NCBI RefSeq assembly: GCF_041154485.1
Contig: NZ_AP028669.1
Location: forward strand, 4,092,001 to 4,156,000
Source: Variovorax sp. V93
GTDB taxonomy: Bacteria; Pseudomonadota; Gammaproteobacteria; Burkholderiales; Burkholderiaceae_C
Reading direction: 5' to 3'
Length of the DNA: 64,000 nt
Shown: positions 55,688-64,000 of the stretch, in pieces
Numbering within the stretch: position 1 is the first letter of the stretch
Layout of the letters: each line of letters begins with the position of its first letter
Notes under the pieces: model-generated
What the model saw: only the letters and a program-made list of their open reading frames with translations
Databases searched by the model: none
Told to the model about the DNA's origin: nothing
Translations under genes and position numbers: made by a program

Positions 55688-56524
55688 TCAGGCCGCGACC
55701 GGCTCGGGAAGAATGGCCGTCAGCGCGAAGTCGACCAGATGGAGCCAGGTCGCTTCGAGCCCCATGATGCTGTGGTGGTCGGAGCCGGGCACGGTCTGCA
55801 CGCTGATGGGCGTGGGCCAGGCGGCGATGAGCTTCTGCGAGCGCTCGGGCAGCACCACGTCGTCGCGCTCGGCCAGCAGCACCTGGGTCTTCGCGGCCAC
55901 TTCCTTGCAGTGCGTGAGCGAGTCGAAGCGGTGGCGCAGCAGGAGTGCCAGCGGAACCAGCGGAAAGCGCCTCTTGGCCACTTCGAGCATCGAGTCGTAG
56001 GGCGTGACCAGCTGCAGGCTCGAGAAGTCCTGCTGCGCCACCAGCTGGATGGCCACGCCCGTGCCGAGGCTGCGGCCGACCACGTGCAGGCGCGCCTGCG
56101 GAAAGGCCTTGCGCAGGTGGTTCGCAAACTGGATCGCATCGGCCACGGAGGCGATCTCCGAGGGATGCCCTTCGGAGTCGGCCACGCCGCGGTAGTTGAC
56201 GGCCGCAAATCCGAAGCCCTCCGGCAGCCAGTGCAGCGCCTGCGCGGTGGCGCGAACGTCCTCGCCCCGGCCGGCAAAATAGATGAACAGGTCCTGCAGC
56301 GCGTCTTCGCCCTGCGGGTGATAGACATAGCCGCGCACCATGCCGCCCGGCACGGTGTGGGAGTAGGTGGAGAAATCGTCGGACAGGTGGACGACCGGCA
56401 GTTTCCGGACGTTGAAGAGGATGTGCCCCTGCCGCGCGGCCAGCAGGGTCCAGTACGCCGCAATGCCGCCAATGGCGGCGGCCGAGGCCGAGAGCGCGAT
56501 GCGAAAGGCTTTGGAAGATGACAA
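55688..56524 (-). CDS. Alpha/beta hydrolase, membrane-anchored
   Basis: A 278-residue alpha/beta hydrolase. An N-terminal hydrophobic segment (ALSASAAAIGGIAAYWTLLAA) is a signal anchor. The nucleophile is S152 (VVGRSLGTG), with acid and histidine candidates in LLAERDDVVLPE and PGSDHHSI. The layout resembles the BEM46/YfhR-type hydrolases of unknown physiological role. It converges with the lyase gene and is followed on its strand's upstream side by a DUF1161 gene. Confidence 0.82.
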   Translation of the reverse strand: MSSSKAFRIALSASAAAIGGIAAYWTLLAARQGHILFNVRKLPVVHLSDDFSTYSHTVPGGMVRGYVYHPQGEDALQDLFIYFAGRGEDVRATAQALHWLPEGFGFAAVNYRGVADSEGHPSEIASVADAIQFANHLRKAFPQARLHVVGRSLGTGVAIQLVAQQDFSSLQLVTPYDSMLEVAKRRFPLVPLALLLRHRFDSLTHCKEVAAKTQVLLAERDDVVLPERSQKLIAAWPTPISVQTVPGSDHHSIMGLEATWLHLVDFALTAILPEPVAA

Positions 56525-56537
56525 GGTGTGCTCCCGC

Positions 56538-56870
56538 CTACTTCCTGCAGTCGCCGCCGACGGACACCGTGCCGTCCTTGCACTCCGTCAGTATCTCTTC
56601 GCCGGCCGGGCCCGCGCCCGGGCGCGCCGGGGCCGCGCCTGCTGCGGGTGCGCCTTCGCGCTGGTAGACGATCTTCTTGCTGCCGAGATCGCAGCTGCCC
56701 ACCACCTGTCCGGCCGCTTCTGCATTGGCATCGACGGTGACGACGGTAAAGCGCGTCACGCCGGCCGCGGCAATCTTCGCTTCGATCTGGGTGCGCAGGG
56801 CTTCGCAGTTTTCGGCGCCGTGGGCGGCGCCCGCGAGGGCAAGCGCCATGGGAATCAACCAGGGTTTCAT
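56538..56870 (-). CDS. DUF1161 exported small protein
   Basis: A 110-residue periplasmic protein: signal peptide MKPWLIPMALALAGAAHGA, then the DUF1161 segment ENCEALRTQIEAKIAAAGV and VGSCDLGSKKIVYQR. An Ala/Pro-rich linker and two C-terminal cysteines (TECKDG, GGDCRK) follow. The function of the family is unknown. ATG at 56870 is preferred because the signal peptide starts there; a longer frame adds 11 residues. Confidence 0.8.
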   Translation of the reverse strand: MKPWLIPMALALAGAAHGAENCEALRTQIEAKIAAAGVTRFTVVTVDANAEAAGQVVGSCDLGSKKIVYQREGAPAAGAAPARPGAGPAGEEILTECKDGTVSVGGDCRK

Positions 56871-56994
56871 GATGAATCGGCCTCGCAGCGGAGGGTATGG
56901 CAAACGAAGAGTCTAGCCCTTCATTTTCCAGCGACGCATCCTCGCGCACCATGCGGTAACCAGGCGTCACCGCCCGCACAGCGCATTCGCAGGC

Positions 56995-57414
56995 TCAGCC
57001 GCAGGCGTTCCTGCCGGCCGGGGATTGGCGCAGCCTGTTGAGGAACGCGAGCTGGACCCTGGCCGTCTCACTGCCCTGCGAGGCGGCGCGCAGCATCCAC
57101 TCGCGGGCCTCGCAGCGGTCGGCCCTGATGGCAGGGCCGTACAGTGTCGACCCCGCCAGCAGCACCATGCCCAGCATCTCCTGCGCCTCGGCGTGGTCCT
57201 CGGCCGCCGCTTGCCGAAGCTGTTCGAGCATCGAGCGGTAGTCGCGTGCCGCCTGCGCTTCCAGTGCCAGCTGGAAGCGCTGCTCGGCATGCAGCACGAC
57301 GCCCGCATCGGGCGGCTGCGCCGCGGAAAGCGCCGCTGCGAGGCACAGGGCGCCCGACAGCCCGATGCGCCAGCGCAGCGACCAGCTTGCGATTTGATTC
57401 GATTCGGATGCCAT
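56995..57414 (-). CDS. Exported Sel1/TPR-like small protein
   Basis: A 139-residue protein with a hydrophobic N-terminal segment (IGLSGALCLAAALSA) and about two Sel1-like helical repeats (AAEDHAEAQEMLGMVLLAG, RAASQGSETARVQLAFLNRL). Such repeats mediate protein-protein contact. No specific role can be given. It is separate from the DUF1161 gene by 124 bp, with nothing notable between. Confidence 0.65.
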   Translation of the reverse strand: MASESNQIASWSLRWRIGLSGALCLAAALSAAQPPDAGVVLHAEQRFQLALEAQAARDYRSMLEQLRQAAAEDHAEAQEMLGMVLLAGSTLYGPAIRADRCEAREWMLRAASQGSETARVQLAFLNRLRQSPAGRNACG

Positions 57415-57495
57415 CGGCGTTCTCCACCATTCAGTTGCGTGGAGGCCATCGTGGCAGCAGGCGCTTGCAAAAAGAAACTGGATTTCGCGCAGCCA

Positions 57496-57516
57496 GGCTC
57501 AGCCGGGGCCTGAGCC
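57496..57516 (-). terminator. Hairpin after the TonB receptor gene
   Basis: GGCTCAG and CTGAGCC form a 7-bp stem around a 7-nt GC loop, 18 bp beyond the receptor's stop codon. There is no T-tract, so termination is uncertain. Confidence 0.35.
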
Positions 57517-57533
57517 CTTGCGAGTCATCCTCT

Positions 57534-59693
57534 TCAGAACTTCGCGGTCAGCGCCACCTGCAGCTCACGTCCCGGCCCCGGCATGATCAGGTTGTCGACG
57601 CTGCCGTGCGCGGACACGTAGTATTTCCGGCCCGTGATGTTCTTCAGGTTGACCGAGAGCTCGTAGCGCTCGGTCCTGTAGCTCGCGGCCAGGTCGGCCG
57701 TGACGTACGAAGGCAGCGTCACCAGGTTGCTGAGCGAGGCATAGCGCGCGGCCACGTAGTTCACGCCGCCGCCCGCGCTCAGGCCATGGCCCAGGTCCTT
57801 CATGAGCCACACGAAGGCCGAGTGCCGCGGCGTGAGCGGCGCCACCTTGCCCTGCACCGGCATCGCGGCGCCGACGGGCAGCTGCAGCGAACTCACGGTG
57901 GCCAGCGACTTGACCATGCGGCCGTCCAGGTAGGCGTAGCCCGCGCTGACGTCCCAGCGCCCCGGCAGCTTGCCGGCCAGCGCCAGCTCCATGCCGTTGG
58001 TGCGCTGCGTGCCCACGTTGATCTGCCGTGCCGGATTGGACGGATCGGTGTTCTTGATGCCCGAGCGCTCCAGGTTGAAGACCGCGGCCGTGAAGTTGAG
58101 CGCGCCGTCCAGGAAGTCGAGCTTGGCGCCGATCTCCTTGTTGACGGTGATCTCGGGATCGTTGGCCGCGTTGTTGGCCGACAGCGCGAAGGTCTCGGCC
58201 GAAGGCTGGAACGAGCGGCTGTACGAGACGTAGTAGGACTGCGAGTCGCTCGGCTGCCAGACCAGGCCCGCGCGCGGGCTGAACTTGCGGTCGGTGCGCG
58301 AGAAGGGGGCCAGCGTGCGCTCGAAGGAAGTCTCCTGGCGGAAGTCGTCGTAGCGTCCGCCGACGAGCGCCTTCCACTGCGGCGCCAGCGTGATCTGGTC
58401 CTGCGCATAGAGCGCAGCCGTCTTGAAGGCGGTGTTGCTCGGAATCGCGCTGCTGGCCAGGTAGCTGGCGAGCGGAATGGGCGGCGGCGCGGAGACCGGG
58501 TTCAGGATGCTCACGCGCTCGAAGCCGGTGGCCGAGGACACCGTGTACGCGCGCTTGTCCTGCTTGCCCAGCTCGGCGCCGATCAGCCATTCCTGCTTGA
58601 AGCCGCCGAGCTCGTTGCGCCATGTCAGGTCGGTCTGGTTGAACCAGCCGCTCTCGTCGCGGTCGACGAAGCCGCGGGTGCGGCCCACGGTCATGCGCAC
58701 CGGGTCGGTGGTGCCGCTGGGCAGGGTGTTGAAGCGGTCGAGCTTGTAGCTGTAGTAGCGCGTGGTGTTGCGCAGGCTCAGCGTGTCGCTGAAGCGGTGG
58801 TTGAGCGTGGCGGTGAAAGACTGCACGCGCGTGGTGGTGGTGTCGTCGCGCTTCGCGAAGGCCGAGCCGTAGTAGGTGCCGATCGGCACGTTCACCGGGC
58901 GGCCGTTGAGCGCCGGAATGCCGAAGTCGGTCAGCCGCTGGTCGTAGGCATTGGTGTACTGCAGCAGCAGGTCGGTCTGCGGGCTGAATTTCATAGCCAG
59001 CGAGGGCGCGATGCTGTAGCGGTCGATGAACTGCTGGTCGCGATAGCTGCCCGACTTTTCGCGCGCCACGTTGAGGCGGAAGGCCATGTTCTCGCCGATG
59101 GGGCGGTTGAGGTCGGCCGTGAGCCGCTTGAAGTCGTGGGTGCCCAGGCCCAGCGACACTTCGCCGAAGGGACGTTCGAAGATCGGCTTCTTCGTCACGC
59201 GGTTGATCAGCCCGCCCGACGAGCCGCGGCCGTACAGCACGGCGGCCGGGCCCTTGAGCACCTCGATGCGCTCCGTGTCCGACAGGTCGCGGAAGTAGAG
59301 CGCGTCGTCGCGCACACCGTCCACGAACCAGTCGGCGATGGCGGTGAACCCGCGGATGACCACCTGGTCGCGCTGGCCGTCGCCGGCGTTGAAGGAAACG
59401 CCGGGCGCATTGCGCAGCGCGTCCTGCATGGAGGTTGCGCCTTGGTCGCGCAGCAGTTGCGCGGGCAGCACGTTGACCGCCTGGGGAATGTCGCGCAGCG
59501 GCGCGCTGCCCTTGGTGGCCGTGCTGCCGACCGAGGGGGCATAACCGGGCTCCTGCTCGGAGGTGACGGTGATCTCCTTGAGCGTGGCCTCGGAGGTCTG
59601 GGCCTGGGCGGCGCAATGCAGTGCGGCGAGCGTGGCAAGAAAGAGCGGCGTGCGGCGCAGACGAAGACGCACGGCATGCGGGCGAACGGACAT
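57534..59693 (-). CDS. TonB-dependent siderophore receptor
   Basis: A 719-residue outer-membrane receptor. Signal peptide to about residue 32. A TonB-box-like ITVTSEQ lies near 42, then the plug domain (about 60-165; PLRDIPQAVNVLPAQLLRDQGATSMQDAL in pieces, and VLKGPAAVLYGRGSSGGLINRVTKKP). A 22-strand barrel ends with LQVALTAKF, terminal phenylalanine included. It takes up a ferric siderophore, probably a xenosiderophore of catecholate type, since no siderophore synthesis genes are near. No clear Fur box was found; an inverted repeat lies just before the start. Confidence 0.93.
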   Translation of the reverse strand: MSVRPHAVRLRLRRTPLFLATLAALHCAAQAQTSEATLKEITVTSEQEPGYAPSVGSTATKGSAPLRDIPQAVNVLPAQLLRDQGATSMQDALRNAPGVSFNAGDGQRDQVVIRGFTAIADWFVDGVRDDALYFRDLSDTERIEVLKGPAAVLYGRGSSGGLINRVTKKPIFERPFGEVSLGLGTHDFKRLTADLNRPIGENMAFRLNVAREKSGSYRDQQFIDRYSIAPSLAMKFSPQTDLLLQYTNAYDQRLTDFGIPALNGRPVNVPIGTYYGSAFAKRDDTTTTRVQSFTATLNHRFSDTLSLRNTTRYYSYKLDRFNTLPSGTTDPVRMTVGRTRGFVDRDESGWFNQTDLTWRNELGGFKQEWLIGAELGKQDKRAYTVSSATGFERVSILNPVSAPPPIPLASYLASSAIPSNTAFKTAALYAQDQITLAPQWKALVGGRYDDFRQETSFERTLAPFSRTDRKFSPRAGLVWQPSDSQSYYVSYSRSFQPSAETFALSANNAANDPEITVNKEIGAKLDFLDGALNFTAAVFNLERSGIKNTDPSNPARQINVGTQRTNGMELALAGKLPGRWDVSAGYAYLDGRMVKSLATVSSLQLPVGAAMPVQGKVAPLTPRHSAFVWLMKDLGHGLSAGGGVNYVAARYASLSNLVTLPSYVTADLAASYRTERYELSVNLKNITGRKYYVSAHGSVDNLIMPGPGRELQVALTAKF

Positions 59694-59710
59694 GGAGAAA
59701 TTCCCTCAGG

Positions 59711-59729
59711 GCGATTTTTTCGAAATCGC
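59711..59729. repeat. Inverted repeat in the TonB receptor leader
   Basis: GCGATTT and AAATCGC flank a 5-nt spacer, 18 nt before the receptor's start codon. A second repeat, CTCCAT/ATGGAG, lies at 59747-59765. They could be leader hairpins or operators. The rest of this 208-bp gap shows nothing recognisable. Confidence 0.3.
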
Positions 59730-59901
59730 GAAGCGCCATGCAGCCGCTCCATCGATCGGATGGAGAAACCGCATGCGCCCTGCCTGGAGAAATCTGGGTT
59801 GGGTGCCTTTGCCGGCCCGCCCCGGCACATGGCCGAGGCGTCTCGCAGCAAAAGAGTCGCTTCGCGCGACCGACGGGGATTCTAAATGCCGCCGCCGCCC
59901 T

Positions 59902-60108
59902 TCAGCAGCAGCGCCCCTTGCCCCCGCCGTAGCGCGCCTCGAGCCGCTCGCGGAAGAAGGCCTCGTAGCTCATCGGCGGCTGCTCGGGGTGCGTGGCCGC
60001 CATGTGGGTCAGGTAGGCGTCGTAGTCGGGCAGCCCGACCATGAGCCGCAACGACTGCTTGAGCGAACGGGCGAAGTAGCGCCCTGCTTCCGGCAATGCG
60101 AGACCCAT
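59902..60108 (-). CDS. YbdD/YjiX (DUF466) small protein
   Basis: A 68-residue protein matching the YbdD family: [25 protein letters not shown], then [29 protein letters not shown] with the conserved C-terminal cysteines. These small proteins are encoded directly behind CstA-type transporters and are needed for their activity in enterobacteria. It starts 8 bp after the cstA stop, so the pair is an operon. Confidence 0.92.
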   Translation of the reverse strand: MGLALPEAGRYFARSLKQSLRLMVGLPDYDAYLTHMAATHPEQPPMSYEAFFRERLEARYGGGKGRCC

Positions 60109-60116
60109 GGTGTCGC

Positions 60117-62183
60117 TCAGCGTGCCGCCGACGTGGCGAGCGGCTCGAACGGCGTCTCCTGCGCGGTCGGGCGGTGGGCTGCGCGCGCCGCGAGGCAGGC
60201 CTTCACGCTGTACACCAGCACGCTCAGCACCACGAACATGAAGAGCGCGCAGAGTGCGGCGTCGAGCCGGTCGTTGAAGATGATGCGCGACATGGCTTCG
60301 GGCGTCTTGGCCGGCGCCACCAGCACGCCGTTGGCGAGCCCGTCGACGTACCTGGCCGCGTGCGAGAGGAAGCCGATCTTCGGATCGGGCGAGAAGATCT
60401 TCTGCCAGCCGGCCGTGAGCGTGCAGGCCAGCAGCCATGCGGCCGGCGCAATCGCCACCCAGGCATAGCGCTCGCGCTTCATGCGGAACAGCACCACCAC
60501 GCCCAGCAGCAGCGCCACCGCGGCCAGCATCTGGTTGGAGATGCCAAAGAGCGGCCACAGCGTGTTGATGCCGCCGAGCGGATCGACCACGCCCTGGTAG
60601 AGGAAGTAGCCCCAGGCCGCCACGCACAGCGCCGTGGCAAACAGGTTGGCCGGCAGCGAATCGGTGCGCTTGAGCGCGGGCACGAAGCTGCCCAGCAGGT
60701 CCTGCAGCATGAAGCGGCCGGCGCGGGTGCCGGCGTCCACGGCCGTGAGGATGAAGAGCGCCTCGAACAGGATCGCGAAGTGGTACCAGAAGGCCATCAT
60801 GGCCTGCCCGCCGATCACCTGGTGGAGGATGTGGGCCATGCCCACGGCGAGCGTCGGCGCACCGCCTGCGCGGCCGAGGATGGTGCTTTCGCCCACGTCC
60901 TTCGCGGTTTGCATCAGCATCTCGGGCGTGACCACGAAGCCCCAGCTCGAGATGGTCTGCGCCGCCTGCTGGGCGGTGCTGCCCACCAGCGCGGCCGGGC
61001 TGTTCATTGCAAAGTAGATGCCGGGCTCGATGCACGAGGCGGCCACCAGCGCCATCACCGCCACGAAGGATTCGGCCAGCATGCCGCCATAGCCGATGAA
61101 GCGCGCATGGCGCTCGTTGTCGAGCATCTTGGGCGTGGTGCCTGACGAGATCAGCGCATGGAAGCCCGACACCGCACCGCAGGCGATGGTGATGAACAGG
61201 AACGGGAACATGCTGCCCGACCACACCGGCCCGTTGCCGTTCGCGAACTGCGTGAGCGCAGGCATCTGCAGCGTGGGCATGACGAACACGATGCCCAGCG
61301 CCAGCGCGATGATGGTGCCGATCTTCAGGAAGGTCGACAGGTAGTCGCGCGGCGCCAGCAGCAGCCATACCGGCAGGCTGGCGGCGATGAAGCCGTAGCC
61401 CACCAGCATCCAGGTGAGCGCCTTGCCGTCGAAGGTGAAGAGCGGCGCCCATGCGGGGTCCTGGCTCACGGCCTGGCCGCCGAAGATGGCGAGCATCAGC
61501 AGCACGAAGCCGATCAGCGAGACCTCGCCGATACGCCCCGGCCGGATGAAGCGCAGGTACACGCCCATGAAGAGCGCCACCGGAATGGTCGCCGCCACCG
61601 TGAAGGTGCCCCACGGCGATTCGGCCAGCGCCTTCACCACGATCAGCGCCAGCACCGCGAGGATGATGATCATGATCATGAAGGTGCCGAACAGCGCGAT
61701 CATGCCGGGCACCGTGCCCATCTCCTGCTTGACGAGGTCGCCGAGCGAGCGGCCGTCGCGCCGCGTGGAGATGAAGAGAATGATGAAGTCCTGCACCGCG
61801 CCCGCGAACACCACGCCCGCCAGCACCCACAGCAGCCCGGGCAGGTAGCCCATCTGCGCGGCGAGCACCGGGCCCACCAGCGGACCGGCGCCCGCAATGG
61901 CCGCGAAGTGGTGGCCGAACAGCACGTTCTTGTCGGTCGGCACGTAGTCGAGGCCGTCGTTGTGGCGGTGCGCCGGCGTCTTGCGGTTGCCGTCCAGCCC
62001 CAGCACCTTCTCGGCGATGAACAGGCTGTAGTAGCGGTAGGCGATCAGGTAGGTGCAGACCGCGGCGGTCACCACCCACAGGGCGTTGACGCTTTCACCG
62101 CGCGTGAGGGCCACGGTGCCCAGCGCGAATGCGCCGGCCACGGCCACGACGAGCCACACCAGATGGCGGCGGATGCTGTGCAT
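60117..62183 (-). CDS. cstA: CstA/BtsT-family carbon starvation protein (pyruvate/peptide transporter)
   Basis: A 688-residue membrane protein with about 16 helices. CstA hallmarks include [41 protein letters not shown] (about 67-107, in pieces), SSGTTPKM and [19 protein letters not shown] at 62183 follows AGGAGA. Relatives import pyruvate (BtsT, CstA) or peptides under carbon limitation. It is coupled to the YbdD gene. No LytTR-type two-component genes are adjacent. Confidence 0.94.
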   Translation of the reverse strand: MHSIRRHLVWLVVAVAGAFALGTVALTRGESVNALWVVTAAVCTYLIAYRYYSLFIAEKVLGLDGNRKTPAHRHNDGLDYVPTDKNVLFGHHFAAIAGAGPLVGPVLAAQMGYLPGLLWVLAGVVFAGAVQDFIILFISTRRDGRSLGDLVKQEMGTVPGMIALFGTFMIMIIILAVLALIVVKALAESPWGTFTVAATIPVALFMGVYLRFIRPGRIGEVSLIGFVLLMLAIFGGQAVSQDPAWAPLFTFDGKALTWMLVGYGFIAASLPVWLLLAPRDYLSTFLKIGTIIALALGIVFVMPTLQMPALTQFANGNGPVWSGSMFPFLFITIACGAVSGFHALISSGTTPKMLDNERHARFIGYGGMLAESFVAVMALVAASCIEPGIYFAMNSPAALVGSTAQQAAQTISSWGFVVTPEMLMQTAKDVGESTILGRAGGAPTLAVGMAHILHQVIGGQAMMAFWYHFAILFEALFILTAVDAGTRAGRFMLQDLLGSFVPALKRTDSLPANLFATALCVAAWGYFLYQGVVDPLGGINTLWPLFGISNQMLAAVALLLGVVVLFRMKRERYAWVAIAPAAWLLACTLTAGWQKIFSPDPKIGFLSHAARYVDGLANGVLVAPAKTPEAMSRIIFNDRLDAALCALFMFVVLSVLVYSVKACLAARAAHRPTAQETPFEPLATSAAR

Positions 62184-62313
62184 GGGAATGTCTCCTGGGA
62201 ATGAACCCGGGAGTTTTGCCGCAGGCGCGCGCGGGCGCATCCGTCGGACCGCGCGGCCCGCGTGCGTGGCTTTGCGTAATGGAAAACCCTCAGCGCCGGT
62301 TGACGCTGCGGCC

Positions 62314-62718
62314 CTATCGCACGGTCGACATCACCGTCGCGCGGCAGCGGGGCTGGTCGCGCGGCGCCAGCAGGTTGCAGTTGTCCAGCGCGCGCTGCTG
62401 CATGTCGCTGAGCCGGGGCTGCTCGCCGGGCGGCGGGCCGTCCCACTGGCGGTAGACCGGCGGCGGCGGCTGTTCGGCCCAGCGCTCGCGGCGTTCGTAT
62501 TCGCGCCGCTGCTCGCGTTCGTAGGCGCGCTGCTCGCGGCGCTCATAGCGCTCCTCGCGGTCGCGCTGGATGCGCCACATGCAGGTGTTGAAGTCGACGC
62601 CGGAGCGGCCGCTGGCGCAATAGCGGCGGTCGTTCTCGTACGAATCGGGATCGCGCTGCGCAAGGGCCGGGAGCGTGGTGGCAAGGCCCAGAATGGCCAG
62701 GACGATGAGTTTTTTCAT
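62314..62718 (-). CDS. Exported Arg/Glu-rich hypothetical protein
   Basis: A 134-residue protein with signal peptide (MKKLIVLAILGLATTLPALA). The mature part has three sections: DSYENDRRYCASGRSGVDFNTC with two cysteines, a highly charged Arg/Glu/Tyr-rich helix (about 50-82), and a C-terminal part with two more cysteines (DNCNLLAPRDQPRC). The four cysteines could form two disulfides. Function unknown. It lies 130 bp upstream of cstA on the same strand but seems separate. Confidence 0.75.
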   Translation of the reverse strand: MKKLIVLAILGLATTLPALAQRDPDSYENDRRYCASGRSGVDFNTCMWRIQRDREERYERREQRAYEREQRREYERRERWAEQPPPPVYRQWDGPPPGEQPRLSDMQQRALDNCNLLAPRDQPRCRATVMSTVR

Positions 62719-62849
62719 GGGGACCTCTCCGAGGTTCGGTGACACCGGCACAGCATGCCACACCGATCAGGCCGCCCCAAGGCAGGCATCCCTGTAGGCC
62801 CATGGCTCCGCTGATCCGTTGAGTTGGATTGAGTGGCGCTTTTCAAGCG

Positions 62850-63368
62850 CTAGAGCCGTCGCGCCTGCATCGGCTGGCGCGACCAGTAGATGCCGTCCAG
62901 CCGGTCGAGCCGCACCTCGCCGCCGGTCGAGGGCGCATGCACGAACTGCCCGGCCCCCACGTAGATGCCCGCGTGCGAAGGCGTGGCGGCGCCGAAGAGC
63001 ACCAGGTCGCCCGAGCGCAGTTCGGACGTGGGCACGGGACGGCCGAAGCCGGCCATGCGCGCCACGGTGCGCGGCGTGGCCTGGCCCGCGCTGCTTCTGT
63101 ACACGTAGCCGATGAGGCCGCTGCAATCGAAGCCGCCCTCCGGCGTGTTGCCGCCATAGCGGTACGGCGTGCCGACCAGGCCCAGCGCATGGATCGCGAC
63201 GTTGCTCGACTGCTCGGCCGTCAGCACGGGAGGTCCGTAGGCGGCCGCGGACTCTGGCACCCGCGGGCCTGCGCAGCCCAGCACCAGCAGGCAGGCGCCG
63301 ATCGGAAGCAGCCGAAGAAGCAGAAGCGGCATGCGGGGGCGCGGCGTGGGGGCGGATGCATCGGACAT
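62850..63368 (-). CDS. NlpC/P60 (C40) peptidoglycan endopeptidase lipoprotein
   Basis: A 172-residue lipoprotein. The lipobox LVLGC places the acylated cysteine at C32. The NlpC/P60 domain has the catalytic C82 (GGFDCSGLIGYVY), H132 (PSHAGIYVG) and H144 (QFVHAPS). It cleaves cell-wall cross-links at the D-Glu/diaminopimelate bond. It is preceded on its strand, 9 bp upstream, by a DUF1801 gene, probably co-transcribed. Confidence 0.92.
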   Translation of the reverse strand: MSDASAPTPRPRMPLLLLRLLPIGACLLVLGCAGPRVPESAAAYGPPVLTAEQSSNVAIHALGLVGTPYRYGGNTPEGGFDCSGLIGYVYRSSAGQATPRTVARMAGFGRPVPTSELRSGDLVLFGAATPSHAGIYVGAGQFVHAPSTGGEVRLDRLDGIYWSRQPMQARRL

Positions 63369-63377
63369 GCGGCTCCT

Positions 63378-63803
<426 letters not shown>

Positions 63804-63907
63804 GTCTGAAGGTGCTTCATTTGCAATGACCGTGGAGGATAGCCATGCATCGAATCAATGCAAAGCGCAGAGGGCCGGCACCGGCCATCGTATGGCACGA
63901 TCGCCGC

Positions 63908-64000
63908 ATGCCCGAGCCCTCCCGCCGCATACCGTACCGCACCTGGCCAGGCGCGCTTGCGGTGCTGCTTGCCATTGCCGCCTACGTAGGCGGCCTGAGC
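63908..64000 (+). CDS. Start of a rightward gene, probably a membrane protein (truncated by window end)
   Basis: An open frame from ATG at 63908 runs to the last base (31 codons). After MPEPSRRIPYRTW it turns hydrophobic (PGALAVLLAIAAYVGGLS), like a first membrane helix or signal anchor. It is divergent from the DUF1801 gene. Too little is present to name it. Confidence 0.5.
   Translation, partial: MPEPSRRIPYRTWPGALAVLLAIAAYVGGLS

Noticed and set aside
59694..59901. Cobalamin riboswitch or Fur box upstream of the TonB receptor
   Set aside because: No B12-box-like conserved sequence and no 19-bp Fur-type repeat was found; only two short inverted repeats are present.

Overview
The window is GC-rich bacterial chromosome with strong G/C preference at third codon positions. 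The gene content (several Bug-type tripartite-tricarboxylate-transporter binding proteins, many LysR, GntR and IclR regulators, TRAP and ABC uptake systems, glyoxylate carboligase locus, LpxO, OsmC) suggests a metabolically versatile soil or rhizosphere betaproteobacterium of the Comamonadaceae, most like Variovorax. That placement is inferred from protein character, not from a marker gene. I saw no tRNA, rRNA, transposase, integrase, phage gene or CRISPR array; almost all of the window is coding.

Layout. 0-5.5 kb: a LysR regulator overlapping a SET-domain protein, then a leftward catabolic operon (cupin dioxygenase-like, SDR, Bug protein, SDR) with an IclR regulator behind it. 5.6-8.8 kb: NCS1 permease, allantoin/hydantoin-type racemase and GntR regulator. 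8.8-12 kb: a TetR regulator divergent from an extended SDR and an alpha/beta hydrolase, with three related operator-like sites between. 12-19 kb: xanthine/urate-type NCS2 permease, aldo/keto reductase, a two-component system and an MFS symporter. 19.3-27.2 kb: a PgaC-like glycosyltransferase with an outer-membrane protein, a DctA-like symporter with GntR regulator, an AI-2E family protein, and DUF2141 plus carotenoid-oxygenase genes. 27-35.6 kb: LysR divergent from gcl-hyi-glxR, a flavin-halogenase-like protein and maeB with a clear terminator. 35.8-42 kb: a TRAP transporter and an ABC transporter ending in a deaminase. 42-46.3 kb: SUKH-like protein, LpxO, OsmC, and Lrp divergent from dadA. 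46.3-50.1 kb: a Rieske oxygenase divergent from a second binding protein plus deaminase pair, then a lone ureD. 50.1-55.7 kb: LysR divergent from a thiol dioxygenase, a four-domain rhodanese, a Bug protein and a cystathionine beta-lyase-like enzyme. 55.7-64 kb: hydrolase, small exported proteins, TonB receptor, CstA/YbdD pair, NlpC/P60 lipoprotein, DUF1801 protein and the start of a further gene.

How the parts may work together. One theme is purine and ureide nitrogen: urate/xanthine and allantoin-type permeases, a racemase, glyoxylate carboligase for the glyoxylate product, a urease accessory protein and two cytosine/guanine-type deaminases. The NCS1 and NCS2 permease genes carry nearly the same GntR-type palindrome at about the same distance from their starts. 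A second theme is organic sulfur (51-55.7 kb). The most novel-looking signal is a pair of paralogous modules (38.8-42.1 and 46.3-49.2 kb), each with an NMT1/THI5-like binding protein and a deaminase. They share the motif AGAAGCRTTCA, and the second module has a divergent promoter built as a mirror image, tying a Rieske oxygenase to the uptake protein.
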